Positions 8,613 through 19,700 are shown, counted from the stretch's first letter. The stretch is DNA of 64,000 nucleotides from an uncultured Collinsella sp. (GCA_900544135.1 UQTU01000001.1:62001-126000); one strand, 5' to 3'. Notes: a model not told the origin generated them from the sequence alone. Translations and numbers: made by a program.

Positions 8613-8975
8613 CTAGAACGTCGCGGACCACAGCCCGTGCAGGTTGCAGTAGGCATAGACGGTACCGGTCTTGGAACCGCCGGCAAAAAACGTCGCGGGC
8701 TTCATGCCGGGCTCAAGGTAATGGACCTCTAAGCGGCCCTCGGCCTCAAGGGCGATCCACTCAATATAGTGCTCGGGCAGGCTGGGGTGCTCGACCGAGC
8801 CAACGCGTGCGCGAATCACGTGACCGTCGCGCTCGGTCTCGACAACAGGCACGTGCTTCTCGTGCGCCGCGTCCTCAGTGTTTGCGGTCAGTTCCGTGCA
8901 ACCGGCAGGGGTTGCAACGTCGTTGCCAAGGGCGGCAATGAGCTTACCGTCGGGGTCCTTAAAGAATTTCGCCAT
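8613..8975 (-). CDS. Superoxide reductase (desulfoferrodoxin family, single-iron type)
   Basis: Reduces superoxide to peroxide at a mononuclear Fe(His)4Cys site in the cytoplasm, a typical anaerobe defence. The 120-residue protein has all five expected iron ligands: His41 (EKHVPVVE), His63 and His69 (VEHPSLPEHYIEWI), Cys110 and His113 (YCNLHGLW). The N-terminal rubredoxin-like Cys4 domain of two-iron desulfoferrodoxins is absent. Only a short N-terminal segment with one Cys (Cys26) precedes the catalytic domain. The start at 8975 is fixed by AAAGGAG seven bases upstream. An extension to 9116 is rejected because it lies upstream of that site and is not conserved in character. Confidence 0.93.
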   Translation of the reverse strand: MAKFFKDPDGKLIAALGNDVATPAGCTELTANTEDAAHEKHVPVVETERDGHVIRARVGSVEHPSLPEHYIEWIALEAEGRLEVHYLEPGMKPATFFAGGSKTGTVYAYCNLHGLWSATF

Positions 8976-9125
8976 GATGTTCTCCTTTGCTGACGTGCCA
9001 ATGTTCTTGATGGTTCTTATGCCCAAAGGCAGACAAACCATCCACGGCATTGCAAATGAACACATAACGGGCGGGGACGATGGGGCAGCGTGCGCTATCC
9101 GCCCTGGCGGCCCCACCCGAGCGGG

Positions 9126-12100
9126 TTAGCGCCCGTCGCCGCCCAGCAGCGCCAGAACATCTTCGCGGGTAAACAGCGCCGACGAGATGCCGTCGCCGCC
9201 GAGCACGCTGTTGACCAGGTCGCGCTTGGACTCCTGCATCTGCATAATGCGCTCCTCGATCGTGTCCTTGGCGATGAGCTTGTACACGGTCACGGTATGT
9301 TGCTGGCCAATACGGTGCGCGCGGTCGGTCGCCTGGTCCTGCGCCGCCACGTTCCACCACGGGTCGTAGTGGATGACCACGTCGGCAGCCGTCAAATTAA
9401 GGCCCACGCCGCCCGCCTTGAGCGAAATCAAGAACACCGGCACCTCGCCCGCCTGGAACTGCGCAACCATCTTGGCGCGACTCTCCTTAGACGATGCGCC
9501 CGTAAGCTTAAGAAAGGCGATATCCTCCTTGACCAGGCGCTTGCCAATGATATCGAGCATGCCCGTAAACTGGCTGAACAGCAAGATGCGGTGACCGCCG
9601 TCAAGCGCGCCGTGAACGAGCTCCATGCACGTATCGAGCTTGGCGCTTCCCGCCTTGTAGTCCGCATAGTGCAGATGCGGGTCGCAGCAGATCTGACGCA
9701 GCTTGGTGAGCTCGGCAAGTACCTTGAGCTTGTCTTTCTTAAACTCCCCGGCCTCGCGGTGCTGCACTTGCTGGGCAATGCGGTCCTGGTTGGCCAGGTA
9801 GAGCTTGCGCTGCTCGCCGGTAAGCTGCGCCATCACCGTATCCTCGATCTTCTCGGGCAGATCGGCCACCACCTCTTCCTTGACGCGACGCAGCACAAAC
9901 GGCGATACGAGCGCCTGCAGACGAGCGGCACTATCGCCCTCAGCATGCTCGACGGGACTTTCAAAGCGCTTGGCAAATGAGTCGCGCGTGCCCAGAAGGC
10001 CCGGCATCAAAAAGTCGAAGATGCTCCAGAGCTCGGACAGGCGGTTTTCGATGGGCGTGCCCGTCAGGGCAAAGCGCACGCCGGCCGGCAGGCGCTTGGC
10101 GGCGCGGGCCACCTGGGTGAGCGGGTTTTTAATGTACTGGGCCTCGTCGAGTACCACGCGGGTAAAGTCCTGCTCGACGTATTCGTCGATGTCGCGGCGC
10201 ATGAGGTCATACGACGTCACGACCACGTTGTGCTCGGCTGCGCCGGCAATTTGCACGCGACGCTGGGCTTTGGCGCCCACGATGGCGCACACATCAAGCG
10301 AGGGGGCAAAGCGCTCTAGCTCGGCGGTCCAGTTGTACACAAGCGACGCGGGGCACACTACGAGCGTGGGCTTGGTATCCCCCGCTTCCACGCGCGCCAG
10401 AATGTGCGCGATCATCTGCAGTGTTTTGCCCAGGCCCATATCGTCGGCCAAGATGCCGCCAAGGCCCAGATGCTCAAGCGAGCCGAGCCACTGGTAGCCG
10501 TCGACCTGGTAGCCACGCAGCGTAGCCTTGAGCGAGGCGGGCACCGTAAAGTCCATCTTGCCGAGCGTGTCCAGACGCTCGACGGTGCGGCGGAACGCGG
10601 CGTCGCGATCGGCCTCGAGCGCCGGCGTGCGCGCGAGCATGCTGTCGACAAAAAGGGTGCTCGAGGCGGGAAGCGACACGCCGTCGAGCAGGTCGACGGC
10701 ATCGACGCCCAGGTCCTCGGCAAGACCAAACGCGGCACGAGCGCCCTCGTCCAGGCGAACGATGTCGCCGGATGTAAGGCGAGCGAACGTCTGGTGGCGC
10801 TTGTAGGAATCGAGGTAGATGGCAAGGTCGGCCGCTGAAAGCCCGCTCGCACCCAGCTCGACGTCGAGCAAGTTGCTCTTGACGGTCGCACGCACCGAAA
10901 GCTTGGGCGCAGGACGGACCGAGATCTGGCGCAGGCGGTCGCTGAGCATGACCTCGCCCAGCTCGGACAGGGCAGACAGGCCCTCGGTCAGCAAGTGGAA
11001 CAGGCGGGCGTCGTCGCGCTCCTCAAACGCCAGGCCGCCCTCGTAGAAATCGAAGTACAGGGCCGCCGTGTCCATAACGCGAAACTCCGCCACCGTATCG
11101 CGGGGCGGAACGCCGGGGCGTTGCTCTTCGAAAGGACTGCCCGGAGCACCAAGACTAAAGAGATCTGCCGACCAATCGCCGTAGGTCACCGTAATCTTGC
11201 AGGTCACAAGACCATCGTCGACGCCAATCGCCATGGCAAAGCTCGGCTCGGGCGCCACAGCTTCGAGCGCGTCGGGCGCGGTGAGGTCGGTGTAGTCGCG
11301 CAAAATGGGCAGTGCCATACGACAGAACTCCCCCACCTGGTCGGCAGCGATATGGACTGGCGTGCGACAGGGCAGCAAGTGCGATAGGAACGGCGCCGCA
11401 TGCTGGGCAAACGCTACATCGGTGCGGCGCGCACGGCGGGTGTCGACCAGATAAGCTACGTCGCCCGAAGCAAAGCAGTATGCATCGGCCGGCAGGCGCA
11501 GATCGTAGCTGCCACCAGCCGCCGGCGCGATTTTGGCGGCAAGAAGCGGCGGTTGTTTTGCTGAGGCCTCGTCCTCCCCTTCCGAAGGCATCTCAACCGC
11601 CACGCCATAGGTGCGATGCGTCGTCATCCCCCGCGACCAGGCGGGCTCAAAGGAGATGGTCTGGCCACGCAGCAGGTCCAGCACATATACGATGCTATGC
11701 TCGGACAGCGGCAACTGACGCTCGGCGACAAAGCCGCTGCGGGCAAAGTCATACGATGCCGAGCGCGAGCTCGTAATATCGCCTAGGTAGGCGACCGTCA
11801 TTGCGATAAAGTCGAGCAGCTTTGTCGACACGTCATCGAAAGCTTCGGGCACATGGGCAAACGTAAGCTTCTTGCCATAGGAGAACGTACCGCCGCGCAC
11901 ATAGGCATCGACCATGCCGTCGATATCCTTAACCACGTAGGACACCGAACCGCAGCGAATGCGAAACTCGAGCGCCCAGTTAAAGCGATCGGCAAACAGC
12001 GGATTGTAGTACGGCACCAGCGAGGGCTCCAGCACCGCTTTGGGCGCATCGGGGTCAATGGTGCCGGCGAGCTTGCGACGCATGGCCACGAGCTCGTCCA

Positions 12101-12599
12101 TGCGCGCGTCCGAAAGATCGGAAAGCGCCGCCACAAGGCTCGGGCTCGTGGGGACGGGTGCCGGGAAGGGAAAGATGGGGTTGACCGCAGATGCGGTGGG
12201 CGCGGGGCGTGTGGGCTGCTTGGATTGTGCGGGCTCCGCCGTAAACGTACGAACCGGCGTGCACAGCCCCTCAACAGGCTCAATGCCGCTTGCGTCCAGG
12301 TACGCCAACGCCGTGGCGATGGCATGCTTGCACATGCCGGGGTAGCGATAGGCGGCGGGGCAATCGCAGTCGTAGTCGATCACCTCGTGCTCGTCCATGT
12401 CGAGTTCCACATGCGTCTTGTACAGGTCGCCGCGCGAGCCACGCACCGAGCCCTCGATGTTCACGTTTTTGGAGAAGCGCGAGCCGGAGTCCTCAAACGA
12501 CAGCACGGCGCCGTTGAGCATGAGCGAGCGCCCCTTCATAAAGGTACTGCTGAGCGCCGCCTCCTTACGAAGCGCCTGCGCAAACGTCCCCTGCGCCAT
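9126..12599 (-). CDS. SWIM zinc finger and SNF2-family ATPase/helicase
   Basis: Large Swi2/Snf2-type double-stranded DNA translocase of 1157 residues. The N-terminal SWIM finger (about residues 70-90) shows CDCPAAYRYPGMCKH, the CxCxnCxH pattern. A long middle region follows. The SNF2 N-terminal motor has DDMGLGKTLQMIAH (Walker A), LDEAQYIKN (motif II, DEAQ) and LTGTPIENR (motif III). The helicase C lobe has LFSQFTGMLDIIG, SLKAGGVGLNLTAAD and DRAHRIGQ (motif VI). The family remodels protein-DNA complexes, and in bacteria it is linked to transcription recycling and repair, though the exact role here is unknown. The start at 12599 (MAQGTFAQ) has GGAGG five bases upstream. A start seven codons earlier is less likely. 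Confidence 0.93.
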   Translation of the reverse strand: MAQGTFAQALRKEAALSSTFMKGRSLMLNGAVLSFEDSGSRFSKNVNIEGSVRGSRGDLYKTHVELDMDEHEVIDYDCDCPAAYRYPGMCKHAIATALAYLDASGIEPVEGLCTPVRTFTAEPAQSKQPTRPAPTASAVNPIFPFPAPVPTSPSLVAALSDLSDARMDELVAMRRKLAGTIDPDAPKAVLEPSLVPYYNPLFADRFNWALEFRIRCGSVSYVVKDIDGMVDAYVRGGTFSYGKKLTFAHVPEAFDDVSTKLLDFIAMTVAYLGDITSSRSASYDFARSGFVAERQLPLSEHSIVYVLDLLRGQTISFEPAWSRGMTTHRTYGVAVEMPSEGEDEASAKQPPLLAAKIAPAAGGSYDLRLPADAYCFASGDVAYLVDTRRARRTDVAFAQHAAPFLSHLLPCRTPVHIAADQVGEFCRMALPILRDYTDLTAPDALEAVAPEPSFAMAIGVDDGLVTCKITVTYGDWSADLFSLGAPGSPFEEQRPGVPPRDTVAEFRVMDTAALYFDFYEGGLAFEERDDARLFHLLTEGLSALSELGEVMLSDRLRQISVRPAPKLSVRATVKSNLLDVELGASGLSAADLAIYLDSYKRHQTFARLTSGDIVRLDEGARAAFGLAEDLGVDAVDLLDGVSLPASSTLFVDSMLARTPALEADRDAAFRRTVERLDTLGKMDFTVPASLKATLRGYQVDGYQWLGSLEHLGLGGILADDMGLGKTLQMIAHILARVEAGDTKPTLVVCPASLVYNWTAELERFAPSLDVCAIVGAKAQRRVQIAGAAEHNVVVTSYDLMRRDIDEYVEQDFTRVVLDEAQYIKNPLTQVARAAKRLPAGVRFALTGTPIENRLSELWSIFDFLMPGLLGTRDSFAKRFESPVEHAEGDSAARLQALVSPFVLRRVKEEVVADLPEKIEDTVMAQLTGEQRKLYLANQDRIAQQVQHREAGEFKKDKLKVLAELTKLRQICCDPHLHYADYKAGSAKLDTCMELVHGALDGGHRILLFSQFTGMLDIIGKRLVKEDIAFLKLTGASSKESRAKMVAQFQAGEVPVFLISLKAGGVGLNLTAADVVIHYDPWWNVAAQDQATDRAHRIGQQHTVTVYKLIAKDTIEERIMQMQESKRDLVNSVLGGDGISSALFTREDVLALLGGDGR

Positions 12600-12623
12600 C
12601 ACTTCCTCCAATCCACCCACCGG

Positions 12624-12735
12624 ATGATTTTTCTGGGACGGGGATTAAAAAATCATTCCCGTCCCAGAAAGACTGGTCTTCCGCCACACGTCACCCAAAA
12701 TGATTTTTTAATCCCCGTCCCAGAAAAATCATTTT
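12624..12735. repeat. Long A/T-arm palindrome reaching into the dnaE stop codon
   Basis: The outer arms ATGATTTTTCTGGGACGGGG and its near complement (12709-12735) enclose a second inverted segment with ATTAAAAAATCATT, CCCGTCCCAGAAAGACTGG and TGATTTTTTAATCC. The right edge covers two bases of the dnaE stop codon (12734-12736). The element fills the gap between dnaE and the SNF2 gene. Its AGACTGG and CCCCGTCC words recur in the hairpin at 32932-32964. Confidence 0.65.
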
Positions 12736-15700
12736 AGATAACCGTCACGCGACCTTGGTTGCCCACGATGGCCTTTGCCTCTGCCAACAGCGGAATCGAG
12801 CGTGCGTTGACCTTGGCCGGTACCTCGGCACGCAGTACGCGCCCGTCCACCTGCTCGATAAAGATCTCCACGCGGTCGCCACCCGGGTTGGCGGTAAGCA
12901 CCGTGGCAAGACGCGCCATATTGCCCTGGCTAAAGCGGCTGTTGGGCACCATGACCTCAAACACCTTGGGCTTGTTGTTCTCCTCGCTAAGCTCCAGCGG
13001 CACAATCTCCTGCGCGATGATCTGGTCGCCGCGGTCCGAGCGCTCGAGCTTGCCCTTAATGCGCACAAACGCGTCGGACAGCTGCGCGCCGGTCTCGGGA
13101 TCGACCTCGCCGTACAGGTACCCCTCGGCCTCCTTGTAGGTCTTGGGGAACACCACGACCGTGGCCTCGCCTTCCATGTCCTCGAGCTGCACGATGCCCA
13201 TGGGGTCGCCGTTTTTGGTCACGCGCTTGGACACGCTCGAGACCATGCCGGCCCACCACAGCGCCTTGCCCTCGGGAATCTCCTGGTTGATGGTGCCGCC
13301 CGTAGGATTCTGAACTTCGTAGCCGGTGTCGATCTGCGAGAACGAGAAGTCGCGCGCTTTGCTAAGTGCATACTCAAACGGGCGCAGCGGGTGGTCCGAG
13401 ACATAGATGCCCAGAACTTCCTTCTCCTGGCTCAGCTTAAGGTGGCGGTCCCACTCCTGGCCATCCGGATCGGGCACGCTCACCTCAAAGCCCGAGCCCT
13501 CAACGTCGCCAAACATATCGAAGAACGACGTCTGGCCGCTCGCGCGATCTTTCTGGCGCTTTACCGCGGCATCGATGATGTTCTCGGGGTTGTTCTTGTC
13601 CACAAAGTGCATCATCTGGCGACGCGGATACCCCGTGGAGTCGAAGGCGCCTGCCTTGATCAGCGATTCGATCACGCGGCGGTTGGCCTGGCTCGAGTCC
13701 ACGCGCTCGACAAAGTCGTGCAGCGTCTTAAACGGACCGCCCGCCTCGCGCTCGGCGATAATCGCCTGCGCCACGCCAGTGCCCACGCCGCGGATGCCGG
13801 CCAGACCAAAGCGCACGCCCTCCTTGGTAGCCGTGAACTCGGTACCGGACTCGTTGACATCTGGCGAAAGCACGGGGATGCCGTCGTGACGGCATGCCGA
13901 GACGTAGTGCACGATCTTATCGGTCTTGCCCGTATAGGACGTCAGAACGGCCGCCATGTACTCGTGCGGATAGTGCGCCTTGAGCCATGCCGTCTGCATA
14001 ACCAGAATGGCGTAGCCGGCGGAGTGCGACTTGTTGAAGGCGTAGGACGCGAACTCGAGAACATCGTCCCAAATCTTCTGGGCGACCTCGCGCGTGTAGT
14101 TGTTCTTGATAGCGCCATTCATCCAGTGGTCGTAAGTGGTCTCGTCCGAGCCATCCTCCCAGTGGAGCACCGTCGACGTGAGCAGCTTAATCTTTTTCTT
14201 AGCCACGGGCTTACGGATACGCGAGTCCGATTCGCCCTTGGAGAAGCCGCACATCTCGACGGAGATGAGCATAACCTGCTCCTGGTAGACCATGGTGCCG
14301 TAGGTTTCGCCCAGGATGTCGTCCAGACGGTCATCGTAGGAGACGGCCGGCTCCTTGCCGTTCATACGGTTGATGTAGGACGAAACCATGCCGGCGCCCA
14401 ACGGGCCCGGGCGGTACAGAGCGATCAATGCCACGACGTGCTTGTACTCGGTGGGCTTCATGTTCTTGATCGTGGCCGTCATGCCGGCGGACTCGACCTG
14501 GAAGACGCCGGCGGTGTGACCGGAGCCCATGAGCTTAAAGATCTCGGGATCGTCAAAGGGAATCTCTTCCTCTTTGATGTCGATGCCGAAGTTCTTCTTG
14601 ATGTTTGCCTTGGCCTTGGAGATAACCGTCAGCGTGCGCAGGCCCAGGAAGTCCATCTTGAGCAGGCCCATGTCGGCGACGGTATGGCCCTCGTACTGGG
14701 TAATCTCGACGCCGCCCTTGGTGTCGAGCTTGGTGGGCACGTGCTCGTTGACGGGGTCGCGGCAGATCAGAACGGCGCACGCGTGCACACCCTCGCCACG
14801 GGTGAGACCCTCGATCGAGAGCGCCGTGTCGATGATGCGGCGGGCGTCGTCGTCCTTTTTATAGGCCTCGGCAAAGTCGGGGTTAAACAGATCCTCTTTG
14901 CCGGGTTGCTTTTCGAGCACCTGCTTGAGCTTGACCTTGGGGTCGCTCGAGACCATCTTGGACAGGCGCTGGCCCATGTAGACCGGATAGTCCAGCACGC
15001 GCGCGGCGTCGTTGATGGCCTGCTTGGCCTTAATGGTCGAGTAGGTGATGACGTGGGTGACCTTCTCGGGGCCGTAGAGCTGGCGAACGTGCTCCACGAC
15101 CTCGAGGCGCCGCTCATCGTCGAAGTCCATATCGATATCGGGCATCTCGGTGCGCTGCGGGGACAGGAACCTCTCGAACATCAGGCCGTTCTCGAGCGGG
15201 TCGAACGCGGTGATGTTCATGGCGTAGGCGACGATAGCGCCGGCGGCCGAGCCACGGCCGGGGCCGACGCCGATGCCGTTGTCCTTGGCCCATTGCACGT
15301 ACTCGGCAACGATCAAAAAGTAGGCGGCAAAGCCCTTGTCGCAGATGACCTTGTATTCGTACTCAAAGCGCTCTTTGATGTTGACGCCACCGATCTCGCG
15401 CGTGGCCCAATCGTCGCCATAGTGCTGGCGCAGGCCCTTCTCGCACTCGCGGCGGAACTGGCTCTCGTGCGTCTCGCCGGGATCGAGCAGAGGGAAGCGC
15501 GGCAGGATGATGGAGTCCCAGTCCAGCTCAACGTAGCACTTGTCGGCGATCTCGAGCGTGTTGTCGCAGGCCTCGGGGCAATACGGGAACATCGCCCGCA
15601 TCTCCTCCTCGGTCTTCATGTAAAACTCCGAGCCGGTCATGCGCATGCGGTTGGGGTCGTCGACCTTGGCGTTCATGCCGATGCACATGATGACGTCCTG

Positions 15701-16537
15701 CACGGGCGCGTCCTCGCGGCGCAGGTAGTGGAAGTCGTTGGTGGCGATGACCTTGACGCCCACCTGCTTGGCGATGTCGATGAGCGTGCGGTCCATCTGC
15801 TCGTCGGTCAGGCCGTTGTCGGTGGTGATGCCGTGTTCCTGGATCTCGATATAAAAGTCGCCGGGATCGAAGGTGTCGCGGAAGGTCTCAGCCCACTTGA
15901 TGGCGCCCTCCATGTCACCGCGGTCGATGTATTTGGGGATGATGCCCGCGATGCAGGCGCTCGTGCAGATCATGCCCTTGGCATGGCGGCGCAGGTTGTC
16001 GAGCGTCACACGGGGCTTGTAGTAAAAGCCCTGCACGGCGGCCTCGGAGACCGTCTGCATCAGGTTGACGTAGCCTTCCTGGTCTTTGGCCAGGAGGATC
16101 ATATGATAGAGCTCGGGCTTGTGGTCGCGGGCAAGGGTCTCGTCCGGCGTAAAGTAGACCTCGCAGCCGAAGATGGGCTTGATGACCAGGGGCGGCTTGA
16201 GCTCGTCGATGTTGCCCTTCTCGTCCCACATGGCCATGTCCTTCACATACTGGGCATGCTCGCGCGGGTTTTCCTCGGGATCGGGCTCCACCAGCTCGTC
16301 GCGGCGGTCCTTTTCCAAGAAGGCCTTGTCGTGGCTCCAGGTTTTGTACTCGGGCGTGTTGTGATTGACGGCGTCGCAGGCCAGCGCCAGGTCGGGTACG
16401 CCGTACATGTAACCGTGATCGGTAATGGCCACGGCGGGCATGCCAAGCTCAACGGCACGGTTGACCATATCCTGGATACGGGTTGCGCCGTCGAGCATGG
16501 AGAAAACAGTGTGATTGTGCAGATGGACGAATGCCAT
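12734..16537 (-). CDS. dnaE: DNA polymerase III subunit alpha
   Basis: Catalytic subunit of the replicative (or repair) C-family polymerase, 1267 residues. The PHP domain begins at the first residues, with MAFVHLHNHTVFSMLDGATR and ITDHGYMYGV. The palm carries GVGPGRGSAAGAIVAYAMNI and the catalytic acidic motif PDIDMDFDDERR near residue 475. Tandem helix-hairpin-helix and OB-fold regions follow (MGIVQLEDMEGEATVVVFP). The length is slightly above the E. coli DnaE length. ATG at 16537. Upstream lies a palindrome and then addA, also on the minus strand. Confidence 0.97.
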   Translation of the reverse strand: MAFVHLHNHTVFSMLDGATRIQDMVNRAVELGMPAVAITDHGYMYGVPDLALACDAVNHNTPEYKTWSHDKAFLEKDRRDELVEPDPEENPREHAQYVKDMAMWDEKGNIDELKPPLVIKPIFGCEVYFTPDETLARDHKPELYHMILLAKDQEGYVNLMQTVSEAAVQGFYYKPRVTLDNLRRHAKGMICTSACIAGIIPKYIDRGDMEGAIKWAETFRDTFDPGDFYIEIQEHGITTDNGLTDEQMDRTLIDIAKQVGVKVIATNDFHYLRREDAPVQDVIMCIGMNAKVDDPNRMRMTGSEFYMKTEEEMRAMFPYCPEACDNTLEIADKCYVELDWDSIILPRFPLLDPGETHESQFRRECEKGLRQHYGDDWATREIGGVNIKERFEYEYKVICDKGFAAYFLIVAEYVQWAKDNGIGVGPGRGSAAGAIVAYAMNITAFDPLENGLMFERFLSPQRTEMPDIDMDFDDERRLEVVEHVRQLYGPEKVTHVITYSTIKAKQAINDAARVLDYPVYMGQRLSKMVSSDPKVKLKQVLEKQPGKEDLFNPDFAEAYKKDDDARRIIDTALSIEGLTRGEGVHACAVLICRDPVNEHVPTKLDTKGGVEITQYEGHTVADMGLLKMDFLGLRTLTVISKAKANIKKNFGIDIKEEEIPFDDPEIFKLMGSGHTAGVFQVESAGMTATIKNMKPTEYKHVVALIALYRPGPLGAGMVSSYINRMNGKEPAVSYDDRLDDILGETYGTMVYQEQVMLISVEMCGFSKGESDSRIRKPVAKKKIKLLTSTVLHWEDGSDETTYDHWMNGAIKNNYTREVAQKIWDDVLEFASYAFNKSHSAGYAILVMQTAWLKAHYPHEYMAAVLTSYTGKTDKIVHYVSACRHDGIPVLSPDVNESGTEFTATKEGVRFGLAGIRGVGTGVAQAIIAEREAGGPFKTLHDFVERVDSSQANRRVIESLIKAGAFDSTGYPRRQMMHFVDKNNPENIIDAAVKRQKDRASGQTSFFDMFGDVEGSGFEVSVPDPDGQEWDRHLKLSQEKEVLGIYVSDHPLRPFEYALSKARDFSFSQIDTGYEVQNPTGGTINQEIPEGKALWWAGMVSSVSKRVTKNGDPMGIVQLEDMEGEATVVVFPKTYKEAEGYLYGEVDPETGAQLSDAFVRIKGKLERSDRGDQIIAQEIVPLELSEENNKPKVFEVMVPNSRFSQGNMARLATVLTANPGGDRVEIFIEQVDGRVLRAEVPAKVNARSIPLLAEAKAIVGNQGRVTVI

Positions 16538-16636
16538 ATGATGAGCTCCGATGCGGGTTCGTGTTCTGACTGAACGATTTTACCCCACGGCATGGACAGC
16601 ACCCGAACCTAGCCAAACCCACACGGCTCCTCTTGC

Positions 16637-16704
16637 AGTTGCGGTGAAATGCGGACTGTTTGGCGGCTTTTTTGGCCAAAACAGTCCGTATTCCACCGCA
16701 AGTT
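16637..16704. repeat. Palindromic repeat, TTGCGGTGAAAT family, copy 1
   Basis: An inverted repeat of about 23 bp per arm begins TTGCGGTGAAATGCGGACTG and ends with a near-complement, CAGTCCGTATTCCACCGCAA. The loop is rich in T and G. The same family, with TAGGG replacing TGCGG in the arms, occurs at 27772 and 29297. It lies between dnaE and addA, 10 bp past the addA stop codon. Confidence 0.85.
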
Positions 16705-16713
16705 ATCTGAGGG

Positions 16714-19700
16714 CTAGAGGTTGTAGGTGACCACTTGAGGTTCGGCGGGTTCGACGAAGATGGTTGGATCCGGCTGCTCCACGCGGACGAACTTGACGGT
16801 CACGGCCTCAAAGCCCGCCTTGTGCAACACGTCGGCGTAAACGCGCGCCTGCAGGGCGTGCTTCTCGAGCAGCTGGTCCGGCGTCTCGTCCGGCGTGCCG
16901 CCCGTCTTGTAATCAATGACCAGGGCGCGCGACGGATCGGCCGGGTCGGTGGCCAGTGCATCGATGGCGCCCTCGGCATAGGCACCGTAGCGAGCGATGT
17001 CCTCGTCCTCGCAGCCCAGCGAAAAGAACGGCACCTCGGCGCGAACGCACGGCCACGCGAGCAGGTCGGCACGAACAGCCGACTTGAGCCAGCGGTCCAG
17101 GGCAACGTCGAAGCGTTCGCGCTGCTCCGGCGTCAGGCGCCACAAGCGTGCCAGCGCATCGGCACGCGCGGCGGGCAACGCGTCGGCACCCATCTCGATG
17201 AGCCACTGGCAGGCGGCGTGGAAGGCCGAGCCCAGCGCCATGGGATTGCCGGCGGGCTCGACAGCGGCCACGTCTGCATCGGTTATTTCCGAGCCATCCG
17301 ACTCTGCATCATCGCCGGACTCGTCCATGGGAACACGAGCCTCGGCGGCACGGTCTTCCGTCTCGGCATGGAGCGCCGCGGCGATTGACGAGTAGCTATA
17401 CGAGTCACGCGCCGGGAACGGACAGGTGCCCATGCGCACGCCCACTGCCTGGGGATACACAAGCTCAAACGAATCGGGCTTGGGGTCGGCAGGACCGGGG
17501 ACGATTGTGCTGGCCGAATCGTCGGCAGCATCTGCATCGGCATCGCCACGAACAAGCCTGCCCTCGGCATCCAGCGAAGCGTTGGCCTCAAACGCCTGCT
17601 CGCCAAAGGTAAAGTCCGAAAGCGAAATGAGCTCGTAGTCGCCCGGCTGGGAGTTGTCGAACACCAGGCGGTCGGCATCGAGCTGCGGCATGTCCAGAGC
17701 GTCGGTCGGCAAAATACGGCGCAGCACATCGTAGGTCAGATCGGTCTCGACGTCGAAGGTCGGCGCCGTCACCTTGCCACGGCTCACGCCGGCATCCATC
17801 GCCAAGATCACCAGCTCGCGCGCACGCGTCATGGCAACGTAGAGCAAGCGGGCCCGCTCCTCGAGCGAAAGCTGCAGATCATCGTTGCGCAGGCGAGCAA
17901 ATGCCTCGGCAGGAGAACCCGTCGCGCAGACATCCTCCATGAGCTCCGGCGGCAACCACAGCGACGTGCCCTTGCCCTTAAACGCATGCTCAAACTGCTT
18001 TTTGACGTCATCGCCCTTCACAAAGGTCCCATCGGCGAGCTTAACGCCATCAAAACGAGCTGGCAGTGCCACGACCTGCGCTCCGCCCTCGACACGCCCC
18101 ATATGAGCCGCACCGGACGGCTTGCGCACGCCAAAACACTCGGCAACCGCTACGACCGGATACTCCAGACCCTTGGACGCATGCACGGTCATGATGCGCA
18201 CCGCGCCGTCGCCCTCCTCGTTGAGGGCACCCGGGGCTTCCTTGCCCGCCAAGAAGCGGTCGAAGGCCAGCGCGATGGAACGCGGCGAGTTACCGAACTC
18301 GGCCTCCGCCTCGGCCACGGCGTCGAGCGCCTTGAGCACGTTGGCGGCAATGGCCTTGCCCTCGGGACCGCGCTGTGCCAGACGCACAAACCAGCCGGAG
18401 GCGTTGACCACGTCGCGCGCGATGGCGGCGAACGAATCGCGGCCCACGCGACGAAGCGCATACCGCAGCACCTCGCGGGCGCGCGTCACGAGCGGCAGAT
18501 CTTGCAGACCCGGCACGTCGAAATCACTCATGATGCCCGCGTCGATATTCCGGCGCGAGGTCTCCCCCGTCTCGCTATCGAGCTTGGTCGCCAGCGCCAG
18601 GAACTCCTGAGCGCCGAGCGCAAACATCGGCGAGGCGAGCAGCGGCATAAGGCCCTGCGCCGTATCGGCCGGATTGGCGAGCGCACATACCAGGGCGCGC
18701 ACCGTCTGCACCTCGGCTGCCTGGGCAAAGACCGAACCACCCGCGATGACGCAGTCGAGCCCCTGGTCGCGGAAGGCCTGGGCGTAGACGTCGGCGTTGG
18801 TCATGCGGCCCAGCAGCAGCACCATGCCGCCCTGGGGCTGGCCGGCATCGGCAAGCGCGCGGAAGCGCTCGGCGATCGCACGGGCCTTGGCCTGCGTGCG
18901 CTCCTGCGTACTGCCGCCGGCAACAAAGAGGGCCTGGCGACGCGAGGCGTCTGTCACCAGCGTGTCCTTGCGGCCGTCGCTCGCTTCAAGATCCAAAAAG
19001 CCCTGCATCAGGCCGCCGTCATCGCCGTCGAAGACGCGTGCCACGTAACGCAGCACCTCGTCATGGCTGCGGAAGTTGCGCACGAGCTTGACGAGTTCGC
19101 CGGCAGGGGCGTCGGCCACGGCAGTCGCCTCGGGCGCGGCAGACGAGCCCACCTTGCGCTCCTGACGACGGAACACCTCGACCTCGGCGCCACGGAAGCG
19201 ATAGATGGACTGCTGCGCATCGCCCACGGTGCACAGCGCGCGCTCCCCCGCACCCGTCAGGTAGCGTATCAGATCGACCTGCATCTGGTCGGTATCCTGA
19301 AACTCATCGATCATGACCATCTTAAAGCGGCCCTCGTACGCAGCACGGATGGCCGGGTAATCGCGCAGGGCCTCGTAGGCCATACGCAGCAGGTCGTTAT
19401 TATCGAGGGCGGACTGGGCAGCCTTCAGCGCGCGATACTCGGCCTCCACGGAACGGGCCAGGCCCACCAGCGCATCGAGCGCCGGGGCACCGCAGGCAAG
19501 CACGATATTGATAAACGCATCGGCGGCCTCGGCCTTGAGCAGCTCGACCTGCTCCTTAGGGAATGCCTGGCTCGCGCGCGGCATGGTGCATGACATCATG
19601 AGTCGCGCCGCATCGACCATGGTCTTGCCGCTCGCCTCGAACGCGTCGATGGCATCGAGCGCCGTCTGCGCCTTCTCGGTCGCGGCCTTGCTTGCGCCCA

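Noticed and set aside
12755..16573. 1,272-codon open frame opposite dnaE on the plus strand
   Set aside because: It is a mirror of dnaE codon use (GC-rich third positions), has no ribosome site and no recognisable domain.
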